DNA of 53,310 nucleotides. It comes from Corynebacterium sp. MSK297. GTDB lineage: Bacteria; Actinomycetota; Actinomycetes; Mycobacteriales; Mycobacteriaceae. Below, one piece after another: positions 8,663 to 17,106 of this stretch (the stretch's first letter is position 1; each line of letters starts with the position of its first letter). The stretch covers positions 1 through 53,310 of the forward strand of contig NZ_JASPGD010000013.1 in the NCBI RefSeq assembly GCF_030232885.1, given 5' to 3'. The notes below the pieces were generated by a model. That model was not told where the DNA came from. It did no database searches and was given only the letters and a program-made list of their open reading frames with translations. Position numbers and translations under genes: made by a program.

Positions 8663-8836
8663 CGGGCACTCGGAACCGGCGGGTCTCGGGCCCGCGAGCG
8701 TTTCCGAGCTTGTGCGGGGACGCGCCCCACCCAGTTGCTTCACCCCTTCAACCCTTCAGACACATCCTCCGGGTCACGCCATGCGGGCCCGGTCCGCCCG
8801 GAACCGGCATGGCGCCGACAACCGAAAGAGGTACCA
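8663..8836 (+). other. Gap inside the operon, no gene
   Basis: This 174-base gap is the only sizeable gap in the operon. No supported gene lies in it. It ends with AAAGAGG, the ribosome site of the following frame. It may mark the place where biosynthetic genes were deleted, because everywhere else in the operon neighbouring genes overlap. Confidence 0.4.
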
Positions 8837-9553
8837 GTGAACACGATCCGGACCATCAGCGACGTGCTTCGGGACAAGGCCGATGAGACGAAAAAGGGGA
8901 TCACCTTCGTCGAGAATCGGCGGGACGTCTTCGTCCCGTACGGCCGGGTCCATGCGGAGGCGGTGGCGGCTGCGACTCGGTTGACCGAAGCCGGCATCGG
9001 CCCCGGCGATCGCGTGATCTTCCAGGTTTCGGAGAACCGCGGGCTCATCCGGGCGTTCTGGGGCTCTCATCGGGGAGTACATCGAACGCCGGTGCCGGGC
9101 GCCGGAAACGGACGACAGGGCAGTGGACCCGTCGTCCGTGCTTGCATCGACTCAGGCACCGGGTACATCGATGTCAACGATTCGATCGACGCCCGCCGCG
9201 CAATCGTGGCCCTCGACGGGGATGCCCGGCGCGAGGTGTGCCCCTCGATCCGTGGATATTCCTACCACGTCGCCTTCGATGCCCTCCCCGATGAGTCAGT
9301 GGAGAAGATCCGCACGTCGAGACTGTACGCGATGCCCTTTGTCTCCGGTCTGCTCGCCCGTCTCGGGGCGGCCGTGACATCGCGGAAGGCGCGGGCGAAG
9401 GGCACTCCCCAACCCGCTGAGCTGGTCGTCGCACTGTCGTCCGCCGACGCGGGCGATGCGGGCATCCATATCGAGGTGCCGCATGACAACCCGACCACGG
9501 GGCCGCTGCCGACAGCGGCCCACTGCGATACCAAAGAAAAGGGGAAACGATGA
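8837..9553 (+). pseudogene. Chimeric remnant: AMP-ligase N-terminus joined to unrelated sequence
   Basis: An open frame of 238 residues starting at GTG 8837 (AAAGAGG upstream). The first roughly 75 residues look like the N-terminus of an adenylation enzyme (YGRVHAEAVAAATRLTEAG, then GPGDRVIFQVSENRGL and IRAFWG). The similarity ends abruptly at about 9060, where such enzymes run on for another 400 or more residues. The following part (from GTGYIDVNDSIDARRAI) resembles the NAD-binding region of saccharopine-dehydrogenase-like proteins, then becomes unrecognisable. It is best read as the scar of one or more deletions in a biosynthetic gene set. The end still overlaps the next gene as ATGA, so coupling of translation was kept. 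Whether a stable protein is made is unknown. Confidence 0.6.
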
Positions 9554-10593
9554 CGGATCAAGCTGAACGAGGTGCGGCGATCGTCGTCCGCGACCTCACG
9601 AAGAGCTACCCGATTGCGGGCAATGCGGGCACCCCGCCCGAAGGCGGGGCAGGTGCCCCGCCGGACGGCGGGCGCAAGGGAAAGCGCGGCGCCCGGATGC
9701 GCAAGCATGTGCTCGACGGCGTGAGTTTTACCGTGCCCGCCGGGGCGATCGTGTCGTTCCTCGGCCACAACGGTGCAGGCAAGACCACCCTCATCCGAAT
9801 CCTGTCGACGCTCATCACCGCCGACTCCGGCGAGGTGAGCATCTTCTCGCGCGATGTGAAAGAGGACCCGGCGGGCGTGCGCGCCGACATTGCCACCACC
9901 GGCCAATTCGCGGCGATCGACGAGAACCTCACCGGCCGGGAGAACCTGGAGTTCTTCGGGCGGCTGCGCGGACTCGACCGCGCCGCCGCGGCCGCCCGCG
10001 CGACGGAACTGCTCGCGCAATTCTCGCTCGCGGACAGTGCCTCGACGCTGGCGTCGGCCTATTCGGGTGGCATGCGGCGCCGCCTCGACATCGCTGCGTC
10101 GCTGTGCGTCGTGCCCAGGCTGCTGTTCCTCGACGAACCCACGACGGGGCTGGACCCTGTCAGCCGCGAAGAGCTGTGGGGCTTCATCCGGCAACTGCGC
10201 GACGACGGAATGACCCTGGTGCTGACCACCCAGTACCTGGAAGAGGCGGAGGCGCTGGCCGACCACGTCCATCTGCTCAAGGATCGCCGCATCGTCGCCA
10301 GCGGAACGCCGGAGGAATTGCGCCGCGACTTCGGGTCGCACGTGCTCCGCGTGTCCTTCGCCACCGCCGCCGAGGCGGAGGCGTTCGCCCGCTGCCTCGG
10401 GGGAACGTGCCTAGACGGCGCCCGCGTCGCGGGGAAGTCGGTGTCCCTCGACGTCGACCCCGGACCGCGGGTCCTCGAGGCGGTGGCGCAGGCGATGGAG
10501 GCCTCGGAAGCGTCGCCGGATTCGCTGAGCGTGTCGTCGCCCACCCTCAACGAGGTGTTCATATCGATGAACGCGGGGGGTGCGGCGCGATGA
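9550..10593 (+). CDS. ABC-2 exporter ATPase, DrrA-like
   Basis: ATP-binding subunit (347 residues) of a drug- or metabolite-type ABC exporter. It has Walker A GHNGAGKTT (about residue 72), the Q-loop region TTGQFAAIDENLTGRENL, signature YSGGMRRRLD (about 170), Walker B RLLFLDEPTTGLDP (about 190) and the DrrA-type segment TTQYLEEAEALADH. A Gly/Pro-rich insert of about 30 residues interrupts the first strands. The C-terminal domain ends SPTLNEVFISM, common in DrrA homologues. It overlaps the gene before and after as ATGA. Its permeases are the next two genes. In this operon it probably exports the metallophore or an intermediate; this is inferred from context. Confidence 0.85.
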   Translation: MTDQAERGAAIVVRDLTKSYPIAGNAGTPPEGGAGAPPDGGRKGKRGARMRKHVLDGVSFTVPAGAIVSFLGHNGAGKTTLIRILSTLITADSGEVSIFSRDVKEDPAGVRADIATTGQFAAIDENLTGRENLEFFGRLRGLDRAAAAARATELLAQFSLADSASTLASAYSGGMRRRLDIAASLCVVPRLLFLDEPTTGLDPVSREELWGFIRQLRDDGMTLVLTTQYLEEAEALADHVHLLKDRRIVASGTPEELRRDFGSHVLRVSFATAAEAEAFARCLGGTCLDGARVAGKSVSLDVDPGPRVLEAVAQAMEASEASPDSLSVSSPTLNEVFISMNAGGAAR

Positions 10594-11342
10594 GTGCGAC
10601 GTCGGTCGCGGCGTTTCTCCGTCGGGATCTGCTGCTGTTGCGACGCAACACCGCGTCGCTGATCTCCATGTTCGTAGTTCCGCCCCTCTTCCTGCTGTGC
10701 CTGTACGCGGTGTTTGGATACTCGGCGGGGCAATCCGGCTTCGGGTACCTGCGTTTCGTGCTCGGCGGCTGCCTGTTCCAGGCGGCGATGTTCACCGCCG
10801 CGGCGTCGGCGATGGCGGTGGGACAGGACGTCGAATCCGGGCTCGTTGACCGCGTGCGCGTGTTGCCCGGGGCCACAGGCGGCTATGTCGCCGGCAGGCT
10901 CGCCACCGATGTGCTGCGGATGTCCGCGTCGATCGCGGCGCTGCTGGTCGTCGCGTGGGCCTGCGGCCTCGACATGGCTGTCGGTGACGTCGCGTGGACT
11001 GTCCTGTGGTCGCTGCTCGCCGCGGCGGTCCTGTCCCTGGTTACGGACGGGGTGATCCTGATGGTGCCCGCCCCGGTGTCGACGGCCTCATCGATTCAGG
11101 CGCTGGAAATGCTGCTGCTCATGTTCTCCACCGCGTTCATTCCGGCGACCGCTTTGGACGGCTCCCTGCGCGACGTCGTACGTCACATGCCGTTTTCGCC
11201 GATGATCGAGGTGATCAGGGCGGCGTCCCCGGACGCCTTCCCGGATAGCGCCGGGGAAGAGGCAGCCCTGTGGCTCGGTGTCGCGATGGTCGCCGGAATC
11301 GTCCTGTTCATCCGCCGGTTCACCTCGAGGAGCGAATCATGA
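10590..11342 (+). CDS. ABC-2 type permease, first subunit
   Basis: A 250-residue membrane protein of the ABC-2 family with about six hydrophobic segments (for example ISMFVVPPLFLLCLYAVFG and IAALLVVAWACG). Between the second and third segments is the cytoplasmic patch ESGLVDRVRVLP, which matches the ABC-2 'E-R-G-T-L/R-L-P' region that contacts the ATPase. Start at ATG 10590 overlapping the ATPase stop (ATGA); its own stop overlaps the next ATG in the same way. It should form the membrane part of the DrrA-like exporter together with the next gene. Very GC-rich, like its neighbours. Confidence 0.8.
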   Translation: MSATSVAAFLRRDLLLLRRNTASLISMFVVPPLFLLCLYAVFGYSAGQSGFGYLRFVLGGCLFQAAMFTAAASAMAVGQDVESGLVDRVRVLPGATGGYVAGRLATDVLRMSASIAALLVVAWACGLDMAVGDVAWTVLWSLLAAAVLSLVTDGVILMVPAPVSTASSIQALEMLLLMFSTAFIPATALDGSLRDVVRHMPFSPMIEVIRAASPDAFPDSAGEEAALWLGVAMVAGIVLFIRRFTSRSES

Positions 11343-12076
11343 TCGGCGCCATCTTCGTGCATCTGCGGCGCATCGCCCACATTTGGCTGCGGCGCCCCGA
11401 CTTCTGGTTCATGACGTTCATTGCTCCGCTCGTGTACCTGTTCATCGTCAACCGCATGTTCGGTGGCCTGGTCAGGCAGCTCACCGGAGAGTTCGAACTC
11501 CGGAACGCGGTCATCCTGGTCGTGACGGCGTGGGCGTTCATCCTGGCCATCACGGGATCGTCCACCGTGTTCGTTGAACGCAGCAATGGCTTCCACGAGC
11601 GGTTAATCACCATGCCGTCACCGTACGCGGCCGTGCCGGCCGCACGGATCATTGCCGAGTTCAGCCGGATCATGGCGATGACGGCCGTCGTCGCGGCGGT
11701 GGCCGCCTTGCTTTCCGACGGCCCCCCGGAGATGTCCTGGTGGTGGAGGATCGCGGTGACCGGGGCGATGGTTGCCGCGGCGGCCGCATGCACCGGCACG
11801 TACATCGCGTTCTCCATCACCAGCCCCCAGGGTTCCGTGGCCCTCATCCCGTTAATCATCGTTGCGATGTTCGTCAACACGGTGCTCATGCCCGCCGACC
11901 ACTTCCGTCCCCTCCTGCGCGGAATCGCCGGGCACACCCCCGTATCCGCGGCCGGCGAGGCCGTCAACGGCACCGGGGCTGCGGGTCTGGTGGTCTGCGC
12001 GGCCTGGTTCTTAGGCATCGCCGTGCTCGCGGCGTGGGGCATCGCCGTGAAAACGAGGCCGGGGGAGTCTGCATGA
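11339..12076 (+). CDS. ABC-2 type permease, second subunit
   Basis: A 245-residue ABC-2 permease. It starts MIGAIFVHLRRIAHIWLRRP with a typical amphipathic lead-in, then about six hydrophobic segments. The ATPase-contact patch reads FVERSNGFHERLITMPSPY, close to the ABC-2 consensus 'E+..G..+RL.~~P'. ATG 11339 overlaps the preceding stop (ATGA). Two permease genes and one ATPase give the usual DrrA-DrrB-DrrC arrangement seen beside natural-product genes in actinobacteria. Role in efflux is inferred from the family; substrate unknown. Confidence 0.8.
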   Translation: MIGAIFVHLRRIAHIWLRRPDFWFMTFIAPLVYLFIVNRMFGGLVRQLTGEFELRNAVILVVTAWAFILAITGSSTVFVERSNGFHERLITMPSPYAAVPAARIIAEFSRIMAMTAVVAAVAALLSDGPPEMSWWWRIAVTGAMVAAAAACTGTYIAFSITSPQGSVALIPLIIVAMFVNTVLMPADHFRPLLRGIAGHTPVSAAGEAVNGTGAAGLVVCAAWFLGIAVLAAWGIAVKTRPGESA

Positions 12077-12540
12077 CGGGCACGTCCACGGGGGCGGCGC
12101 CGCCGACGACGGCCCGCGAACCCGAGCACCTAACCCGAAACCGCCGCGTGGACGCGGCCCACACACCCCGGAGACAGAACCAGATGAAGTCGATTGCCCA
12201 GATCGTCCAGAACAACCGCAGACTCCTCGCGGCCTACGAGGACAAGGTCCAGCCGAGGTTCCTCAGCCGCTATGCGCGTGAACCGATGGACGCCGCCGCC
12301 GTGTATCGGAAGCTCCGTGCGCTGGATCCCGGGCCGGATGCGCCGGCCCGGGATCTCGACCTCGGTTGCGGAACCGGGTGGCTCGCCCACATGCTCGCCG
12401 CCGAGCCTCGCTATCGCAGGGCGAACATCGTCGGCTACGACCTGTCGCCCAATGCGATCCGCATCGCCCGCGAACGCGCCGGCATGGTGTACTTCTGCAC
12501 TCTCACGAAGAAAAGCGCGATCGGGGAGGCGGGCAAGTGA
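12073..12540 (+). pseudogene. Truncated SAM-dependent methyltransferase
   Basis: An open frame of 155 residues. ATG 12073 overlaps the permease stop as ATGA; a second candidate, ATG 12184, has GGAGA upstream and starts MKSIAQIVQNNRRLLAAYED. The sequence has methyltransferase motif I (DLDLGCGTGWLAHMLA) and the acidic end of strand 2 (IVGYDLSPNAIRIARERAG). After that the domain stops: only about 14 residues remain, lacking motifs II and III and the substrate-binding half, where a complete enzyme has 200 or more residues. It is most likely an in-frame deletion product with no activity. The end still overlaps the next start (GTGA). Confidence 0.65.
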
Positions 12541-14315
12541 GCGCCGTGGACGGGACCGTAGGCCCGTGGTCGCTGCTCGCCCCGATCCGGACCCGGATGC
12601 GTGCGGTGGTCGCGTTATCCGTCCTGTCGTCGGTGGCTACCGTCGCTTCGCTGGTCGGCATCATCGACATCGCGATGACGTACCCGGAGGCCCCGGAGCA
12701 TCGGACGTGGTTGGCCGTGGCTGTCATCGTCGTCGCCGCAACGGTGCGCATGGCCGCGGACGGCGCCGCCGGCATGCTCTCGCACCGGGCGGATAACGAC
12801 CTGCAGCTCCACCTCCGGCGCCGGCTGGTCGCCCAAATCCGGAAGTTGCCGCTGGGCTGGCTGGACGCCCGGCGCTCGTCGGGAATCATCGGGTCGGTTG
12901 AGAAGGACGTCGCGGCTGTCCACCAGCTCATGGGCCACACCGTCGGTGAGACCGTGGTGGCGGTGCTGGTTCCCCTGCTTTCCCTCATCGCGCTCGTCGC
13001 GGTGGATTGGCGGATCGCGGCGGTGGCGGTCGTCCCGGTGCTGGTCACCTTCGCCCTGATGGGCGTGATGATTTCGCGCGGAGCCGGTCTTCAGCGCGAC
13101 TACGAGCGAGCCTCCGAAGGAGTGACGGCCGCGGTCATCGAGTTGGTGCGCGGTATCCCGGTGATGAAGTCCTTCGGACGCGCCAACCAGGGCGCGGGTC
13201 GCTACGATGCCGCGGCGTTGTCGTTCGTCCGCGCGTGGTCCGCCTGGTCCCGGCAGTCGAACATCTATCTCGGGTTCATCGACGTGGTGACGTCCCCGAT
13301 CACAGTCCTCGCAGTGGTGTGCTGGGCCGGCCTCGCTCTGAGGGATGCCGCGGGCGGCATACCGGAAGGTCTCGTCGCCGGGCTGGTTCTCAGCCTTGGA
13401 CTCTCCGCGGCGATCGTGCGGGTGGCCATGAACTCCGAACCCATCATCGCGGGGATTGCCGCCCTGAAGTCCATCGCGGAGGTGCTGGGCACGCCGCCAA
13501 TCGCCGAGCCCGCCGATCCGGTGCCCGTGCGCGGAGGCGCGCTCGAGGTCCGGAACCTGGTCTTCTCCTACGGCGATGGGCCGCGGGTCCTCGACGGGAT
13601 GTCCGCGACGTTCGAACCGGGGACCCTCACTGCGCTGGTGGGGTCCTCCGGTTCCGGAAAGTCCACCGTCGCCCGGCTGTTGGCGCGTTTCCACGACCCC
13701 GTTGAAGGCTCGGTGCTGCTGGGCGGCGCCGATCTTCGCGACATCGCCGTGCGCGACGTGCACCGCTCGGTGTCGGTGGTGTTCCAAGATCCGCAGTTGC
13801 TCACGCTGCCGTTGCGGGAGAACATCCGGCTGGCCAGGAGAGACGCCACCGACGGCGAAATCATGGAGGCCGCGAAGCTCGCGAACCTCGATGCGGTCAT
13901 CGCGGCGCTGCCGAAGCGTCTGGATTCGGTGGTCAACGTCGACGTGACCTTTTCCGGCGGTGAGGCGCAGCGCGTGGCCATCGCGAGGTCGATCGTCACG
14001 GACGCGCCGGTGCTCATCTTCGACGAGGCAACCGCTTACGCGGATCCGGCTTCCGAGGCCCTCATCCAGTCCGCAATCGAGCGTTTGGCCCGTTCGCGGA
14101 CGGTGATTGTGATCGCGCACAGGTTGAGCACGATCCGCAACGCCGACCGCATCCTCGTTCTCGATGGGGGAGCGGTCGCGGAGGCGGGTACCCACGACGA
14201 GTTGCTTGCGCGCGGTGGCCGCTACCGGGATTTGTGGCGCGCGTTCGCGCTCGACGACGAACCATCCGCCCCGCGGGGCACTGAATCAGACGACGAAAAG
14301 GCGGGGAACCGATGA
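12537..14315 (+). CDS. ABC half-transporter, siderophore type (IrtA/IrtB or YbtP/YbtQ-like)
   Basis: A 592-residue fused membrane and ATPase protein. Residues 1-310 hold about six membrane helices of the type IV ABC exporter fold. The ATPase domain has Walker A GSSGSGKST (about residue 371), signature FSGGEAQR (about 471) and Walker B VLIFDEATAYADPASEA (about 491). The 'DEATAYADP' form of the D-loop, instead of the usual 'DEPTSALD', is typical of the IrtAB and YbtPQ group, which despite the exporter fold imports ferric siderophores. GTG 12537 overlaps the methyltransferase frame (GTGA). The partner half-transporter follows with ATGA overlap; together they should make one heterodimer in the cytoplasmic membrane. 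Confidence 0.85.
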   Translation: MSAVDGTVGPWSLLAPIRTRMRAVVALSVLSSVATVASLVGIIDIAMTYPEAPEHRTWLAVAVIVVAATVRMAADGAAGMLSHRADNDLQLHLRRRLVAQIRKLPLGWLDARRSSGIIGSVEKDVAAVHQLMGHTVGETVVAVLVPLLSLIALVAVDWRIAAVAVVPVLVTFALMGVMISRGAGLQRDYERASEGVTAAVIELVRGIPVMKSFGRANQGAGRYDAAALSFVRAWSAWSRQSNIYLGFIDVVTSPITVLAVVCWAGLALRDAAGGIPEGLVAGLVLSLGLSAAIVRVAMNSEPIIAGIAALKSIAEVLGTPPIAEPADPVPVRGGALEVRNLVFSYGDGPRVLDGMSATFEPGTLTALVGSSGSGKSTVARLLARFHDPVEGSVLLGGADLRDIAVRDVHRSVSVVFQDPQLLTLPLRENIRLARRDATDGEIMEAAKLANLDAVIAALPKRLDSVVNVDVTFSGGEAQRVAIARSIVTDAPVLIFDEATAYADPASEALIQSAIERLARSRTVIVIAHRLSTIRNADRILVLDGGAVAEAGTHDELLARGGRYRDLWRAFALDDEPSAPRGTESDDEKAGNR

Positions 14316-16045
14316 TTCGGGACTTGTGGTCGATGACGGATCGGCGCTCGAGAATGACGCTGGCGTGGCTCATTGCGTTGGCCGCGCTTGCCGCGCTGGC
14401 CCAGGGAGCGGCGTTCGTCGCGCTGCTGCCGCTGCTGTCGGCTCTGGCCGAGGGAGATGATGCGACGGCGTGGCGTTTCACCGGCGTCATCGCCGGCCTC
14501 GCGGTCGCCCATGCGGTGCTATCCCTCGCCGCGGGGACGGTCGGCAGGGCGAATTCCGCAGCGGTGCTGTCGTCCTTGCTGCATTCCCTGGGCGAACGCG
14601 TGCTGACGTTGCCACTCGGGTACGTCACCAAGTCCACGGCCGGCCGCTTTTCGGAGATGGCGTCGTCGGGTATCGCGTTCGCGGCGTCCGTGCCGCACGT
14701 AATCCTGCGGCCCGTCATCGCCGCGGTGGTCGCGCCGACCGTCATCGCCCTTGGAATTCTGGCGGTGGATTGGCGCGTCGGTTTGGTTCTCGTCGCGTCG
14801 GCGCCGGTGATCTTCTTCGCCTACCGGGCCATTGGCCGGGTCGGCGGGGAGTCGGACAAAGCGCATGCTGACGCCGTCGCTGCCGTCTCCGGCAGGCTAA
14901 TCGAGTTCACCCGCGGCCAGCAGGCGATTCGCGCCGCGAGCGACGGTTCGGCGGCGGACGCGATGGTGGATGAGGCGATCCGGGCCCAACACGATACGTT
15001 CGCGAAGGCGACGTCGACGCAGGGGGCGGCCATCGGACGGTTGAGTTCGGTCGTCCATGCGGTGTTCACGGCGGCGGTAATCGTCGCCGTAGCAGTCGCC
15101 GCGACGGGCGGGATGGCGCCGGCGCAGTTGGCGCCAATGCTCATCGTGGTCGTCCAGTTCACCGGACCGATCACCACGGCGGGAGCGTTGTCCGGCGGTT
15201 TCGGTGCGGGCCGCAACACGTTGGCTGCGTTGCGTGACCTGCGGGCGATCCCCGCCCTTCCCGAACCGACCGCACCGGAGCTGCCCAACGGGCATGACGT
15301 GGAGTTCTGCGGCGTGAGCTTCGGGTACGGGGATAAGAAGGTTCTCGACGGCGTCAGCTTCCGTGCACCTCAGGGAGCGCTGGTTGCTGTAGTGGGACCG
15401 TCGGGGGCGGGCAAGACGACGGTCATGCGGCTGCTGTCGCGTTTTCATGATCCGGACTCGGGGGAGATCCTCATCGGCGGGGTGCCCTTGCCTCGGATCG
15501 GCACCGACGGCGTGAACTCGCTGGTGACCCCGGTGTTCCAGGAGACGTTCCTTTTCGACGCGTCCGTGCGGGACAACGTGGTCTTCGCCGACCCCGGATT
15601 CGGTTCCGGGCCCGGTGACGGGGACCGCTTGCGCGAGGCCGCCCGGCGTTCCGGGGTGGACCGCATCGTGGAGCTGCTGCCTTCCGGGTGGGATACCCCG
15701 GTGGGGGAGGAGGGGACGCTGCTGTCGGGAGGCGAGAGGCAGCGCATCGCCATCGCCCGGGCGCTTCTGAAGGATTCCCCGGTGGTGCTTCTCGACGAGC
15801 CGACGTCCTCGCTGGATGCGGCCACTGAGCGGGCGATCGTCGGCACGATGGAGGCGTTGCGCGGCGATCGCACCGTGATCGTCGTCGCCCATCGCCTGCA
15901 CACCGTCCGCGATGCCGACCTCATCGTCGTGCTTTCGGAGGACGGGACGGTCGCAGAACGGGGCACGCACGATGAATTGCTGGCGAAGGGCGGCCGCTAC
16001 GCCGAGTCGTGGGCGTGCCGGACGGGGAGCTCCCCGGGCGCCTGA
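14312..16045 (+). CDS. ABC half-transporter, partner subunit
   Basis: A 577-residue half-transporter with an N-terminal membrane domain of about six helices (hydrophobic runs from WLIALAALAALAQGAAFVA) and an ATPase domain. Walker A is GPSGAGKTT (about residue 363), signature LSGGERQR (about 471), Walker B VVLLDEPTSSLD (about 491), and the H-loop follows in VVAHRLHTVRDAD. ATG 14312 overlaps the preceding gene (ATGA), which encodes the other half. Heterodimers of this kind with an upstream ECF importer occur in yersiniabactin-like and equibactin-like siderophore loci (family knowledge). It is the last gene of the operon. Confidence 0.85.
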   Translation: MIRDLWSMTDRRSRMTLAWLIALAALAALAQGAAFVALLPLLSALAEGDDATAWRFTGVIAGLAVAHAVLSLAAGTVGRANSAAVLSSLLHSLGERVLTLPLGYVTKSTAGRFSEMASSGIAFAASVPHVILRPVIAAVVAPTVIALGILAVDWRVGLVLVASAPVIFFAYRAIGRVGGESDKAHADAVAAVSGRLIEFTRGQQAIRAASDGSAADAMVDEAIRAQHDTFAKATSTQGAAIGRLSSVVHAVFTAAVIVAVAVAATGGMAPAQLAPMLIVVVQFTGPITTAGALSGGFGAGRNTLAALRDLRAIPALPEPTAPELPNGHDVEFCGVSFGYGDKKVLDGVSFRAPQGALVAVVGPSGAGKTTVMRLLSRFHDPDSGEILIGGVPLPRIGTDGVNSLVTPVFQETFLFDASVRDNVVFADPGFGSGPGDGDRLREAARRSGVDRIVELLPSGWDTPVGEEGTLLSGGERQRIAIARALLKDSPVVLLDEPTSSLDAATERAIVGTMEALRGDRTVIVVAHRLHTVRDADLIVVLSEDGTVAERGTHDELLAKGGRYAESWACRTGSSPGA

Positions 16046-16203
16046 TCCTCATCACCTGGTCGATGCCCTCACGGGCGCCCTGTCGCAGCTTCCCGAATCC
16101 CACCGCCAGGCGCTCGGTGGGCAGAGCGAAACCGCCGACGAAAACGCCGAGCAGCACGAACACCGACGAGCTGTAAGGCTGAAGCTTCCTAGAAAGCGAA
16201 AAT

Positions 16204-16252
16204 AGCCCTCTTCCTCATCCCCGTGAAAGCTGGGAGAGAAGGGGGCTCTTTG
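16204..16252 (+). terminator. Putative terminator after the transport operon
   Basis: AGCCCTCTTC at 16204-16213 pairs with GAAGGGGGCT at 16238-16247 (one G-U pair) around a 24-base loop, followed by a short T run (CTCTTT). It lies 158 bases after the last operon stop, at about the point where the base composition falls back to the genome average. Confidence 0.45.
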
Positions 16253-16270
16253 CTGCCTTGCCGCTAGCTA

Positions 16271-16510
16271 CTACCGCCCGTGCACCTGGTTTTGAGCAAT
16301 TTCCAGCCCGTGGCTGGCGATTATCTCCACTGCCTCCGCCGCGGTGGGCAGAGTGAAAGCGAGCTCCTCACGCTCCTTGGCATTGAAGTTACGGAGCACA
16401 TAGTCGGCCGGATCCAGATCGAGCTCATCGTGGACCACCACGACGTCGGTAGGTGCGACATTGAAGAACTTCGCCAGCGCCGCGACCGGCCCACCCGACA
16501 GATTGAAGTG
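16271..16510 (-). pseudogene. pth: Peptidyl-tRNA hydrolase (pth) remnant
   Basis: On the minus strand the frame reads [17 protein letters not shown], then [11 protein letters not shown], which is the pth region with the catalytic Asp (HDELDL). It then jumps straight to [16 protein letters not shown] and the C-terminal helix region ending QNQVHGR and a stop at 16271. About 75 residues between these parts are missing, and the N-terminus, with the catalytic His, is absent: the fragment begins where the IS3 end starts (about 16509). It is a non-functional leftover, probably of a gene damaged during insertion of the neighbouring elements. A functional pth would be needed elsewhere. Confidence 0.8.
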
Positions 16511-17050
16511 CCCTGGGTTTTGTTCCTAGGCATTTGCCTTATTTTCCATTATTTCTTGGGCCGGTTGTCAGCTCCAAAACTCTGATTCAACCTCCGCTGG
16601 CGTGTGATAGCCAAGGCATTGATAGAGCCTTGATTCATTCCACCAATTCACCCACTCAAACGTCGTGATCTCTACCTCAACAACGTCTGCCCACCTTCGG
16701 CTATCAATGAGCTCACTGTTGTAGGATCCGTTGACGTTTTTAGCCACAGCATTGTCATAGGAATCACTGACTATCCCGGTAGACGCAGTGATCCTGTACT
16801 CGGCTAGCCGCTCGTTGTAGACAATGCTGACGTAGCGCGAGCCATGGTCCCAATGGTGAACAAGCCCTGCCGTTTTTTGGTACTGACAATCGCTTGGTTG
16901 AGCGCCTGCAGACCAGAGTTAATCGATACCTGCAACAAGCCTTTGCCCAGTTCGCTGGCGTCATCAGCAGAACTCGACAGCTCGCCGATCAAGCTGGCGA
17001 GCTTAAGGATTTTCCATCTAGATCAGAGCCTCACACACAAACCCCCTGAC
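16509..17050 (-). mobile_element. Remnant of an IS3-family element
   Basis: The end at 16509 reads TGCCCTGGGTTTTGTTCC, nearly the same as the IS3 end TGTCCCAGGTTTTGTTCC at 53239, so both belong to the same IS group. Only the 3' part of the transposase remains. The other boundary is not defined; nothing recognisable lies between about 17010 and the gene starting at 17107. Confidence 0.6.
16568..17000 (-). pseudogene. IS3 transposase orfB, C-terminal fragment
   Basis: The minus strand encodes the end of an IS3 OrfB: HHWDHGSRYVSIVYNERLAE, then YDNAVAKNVNGSYNSELID, then TTFEWVNWWNESRLYQC and LGYHTPAEVESEFWS before the stop. The second catalytic Asp is present (HWDHGS), but the catalytic Glu of the family motif 'ALAENVNGSYK' is changed to Lys (AVAKN). 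A one-base deletion near 16861 breaks the frame between KKRQGL and VHHWDHG. The upstream part is missing or unrecognisable. Confidence 0.75.
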
Positions 17051-17106
17051 GCTCTCACCAAGCCCAGCTAGTGCCTGGTCGTCGCCCTATAAAACGAAGC
17101 GCAGAA

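Noticed and set aside
9262..10341. Long open frame (359 codons) on the minus strand in the GC-rich island
   Set aside because: It is antisense to the well-supported DrrA-like ATPase; GC-rich DNA gives long empty frames on the other strand. Its translation is low in sense and shows no family motif.
12615..14195. Open frame of 526 codons on the minus strand
   Set aside because: Antisense shadow of the first ABC half-transporter; rich in Arg, His, Asp and Gly with no domain.
15921..16163. Minus-strand frame after the transport operon (LGVFVGGFALPTERLAVGFG)
   Set aside because: Part reads like a membrane protein fragment, but it overlaps the end of the half-transporter gene and has no recognisable family.
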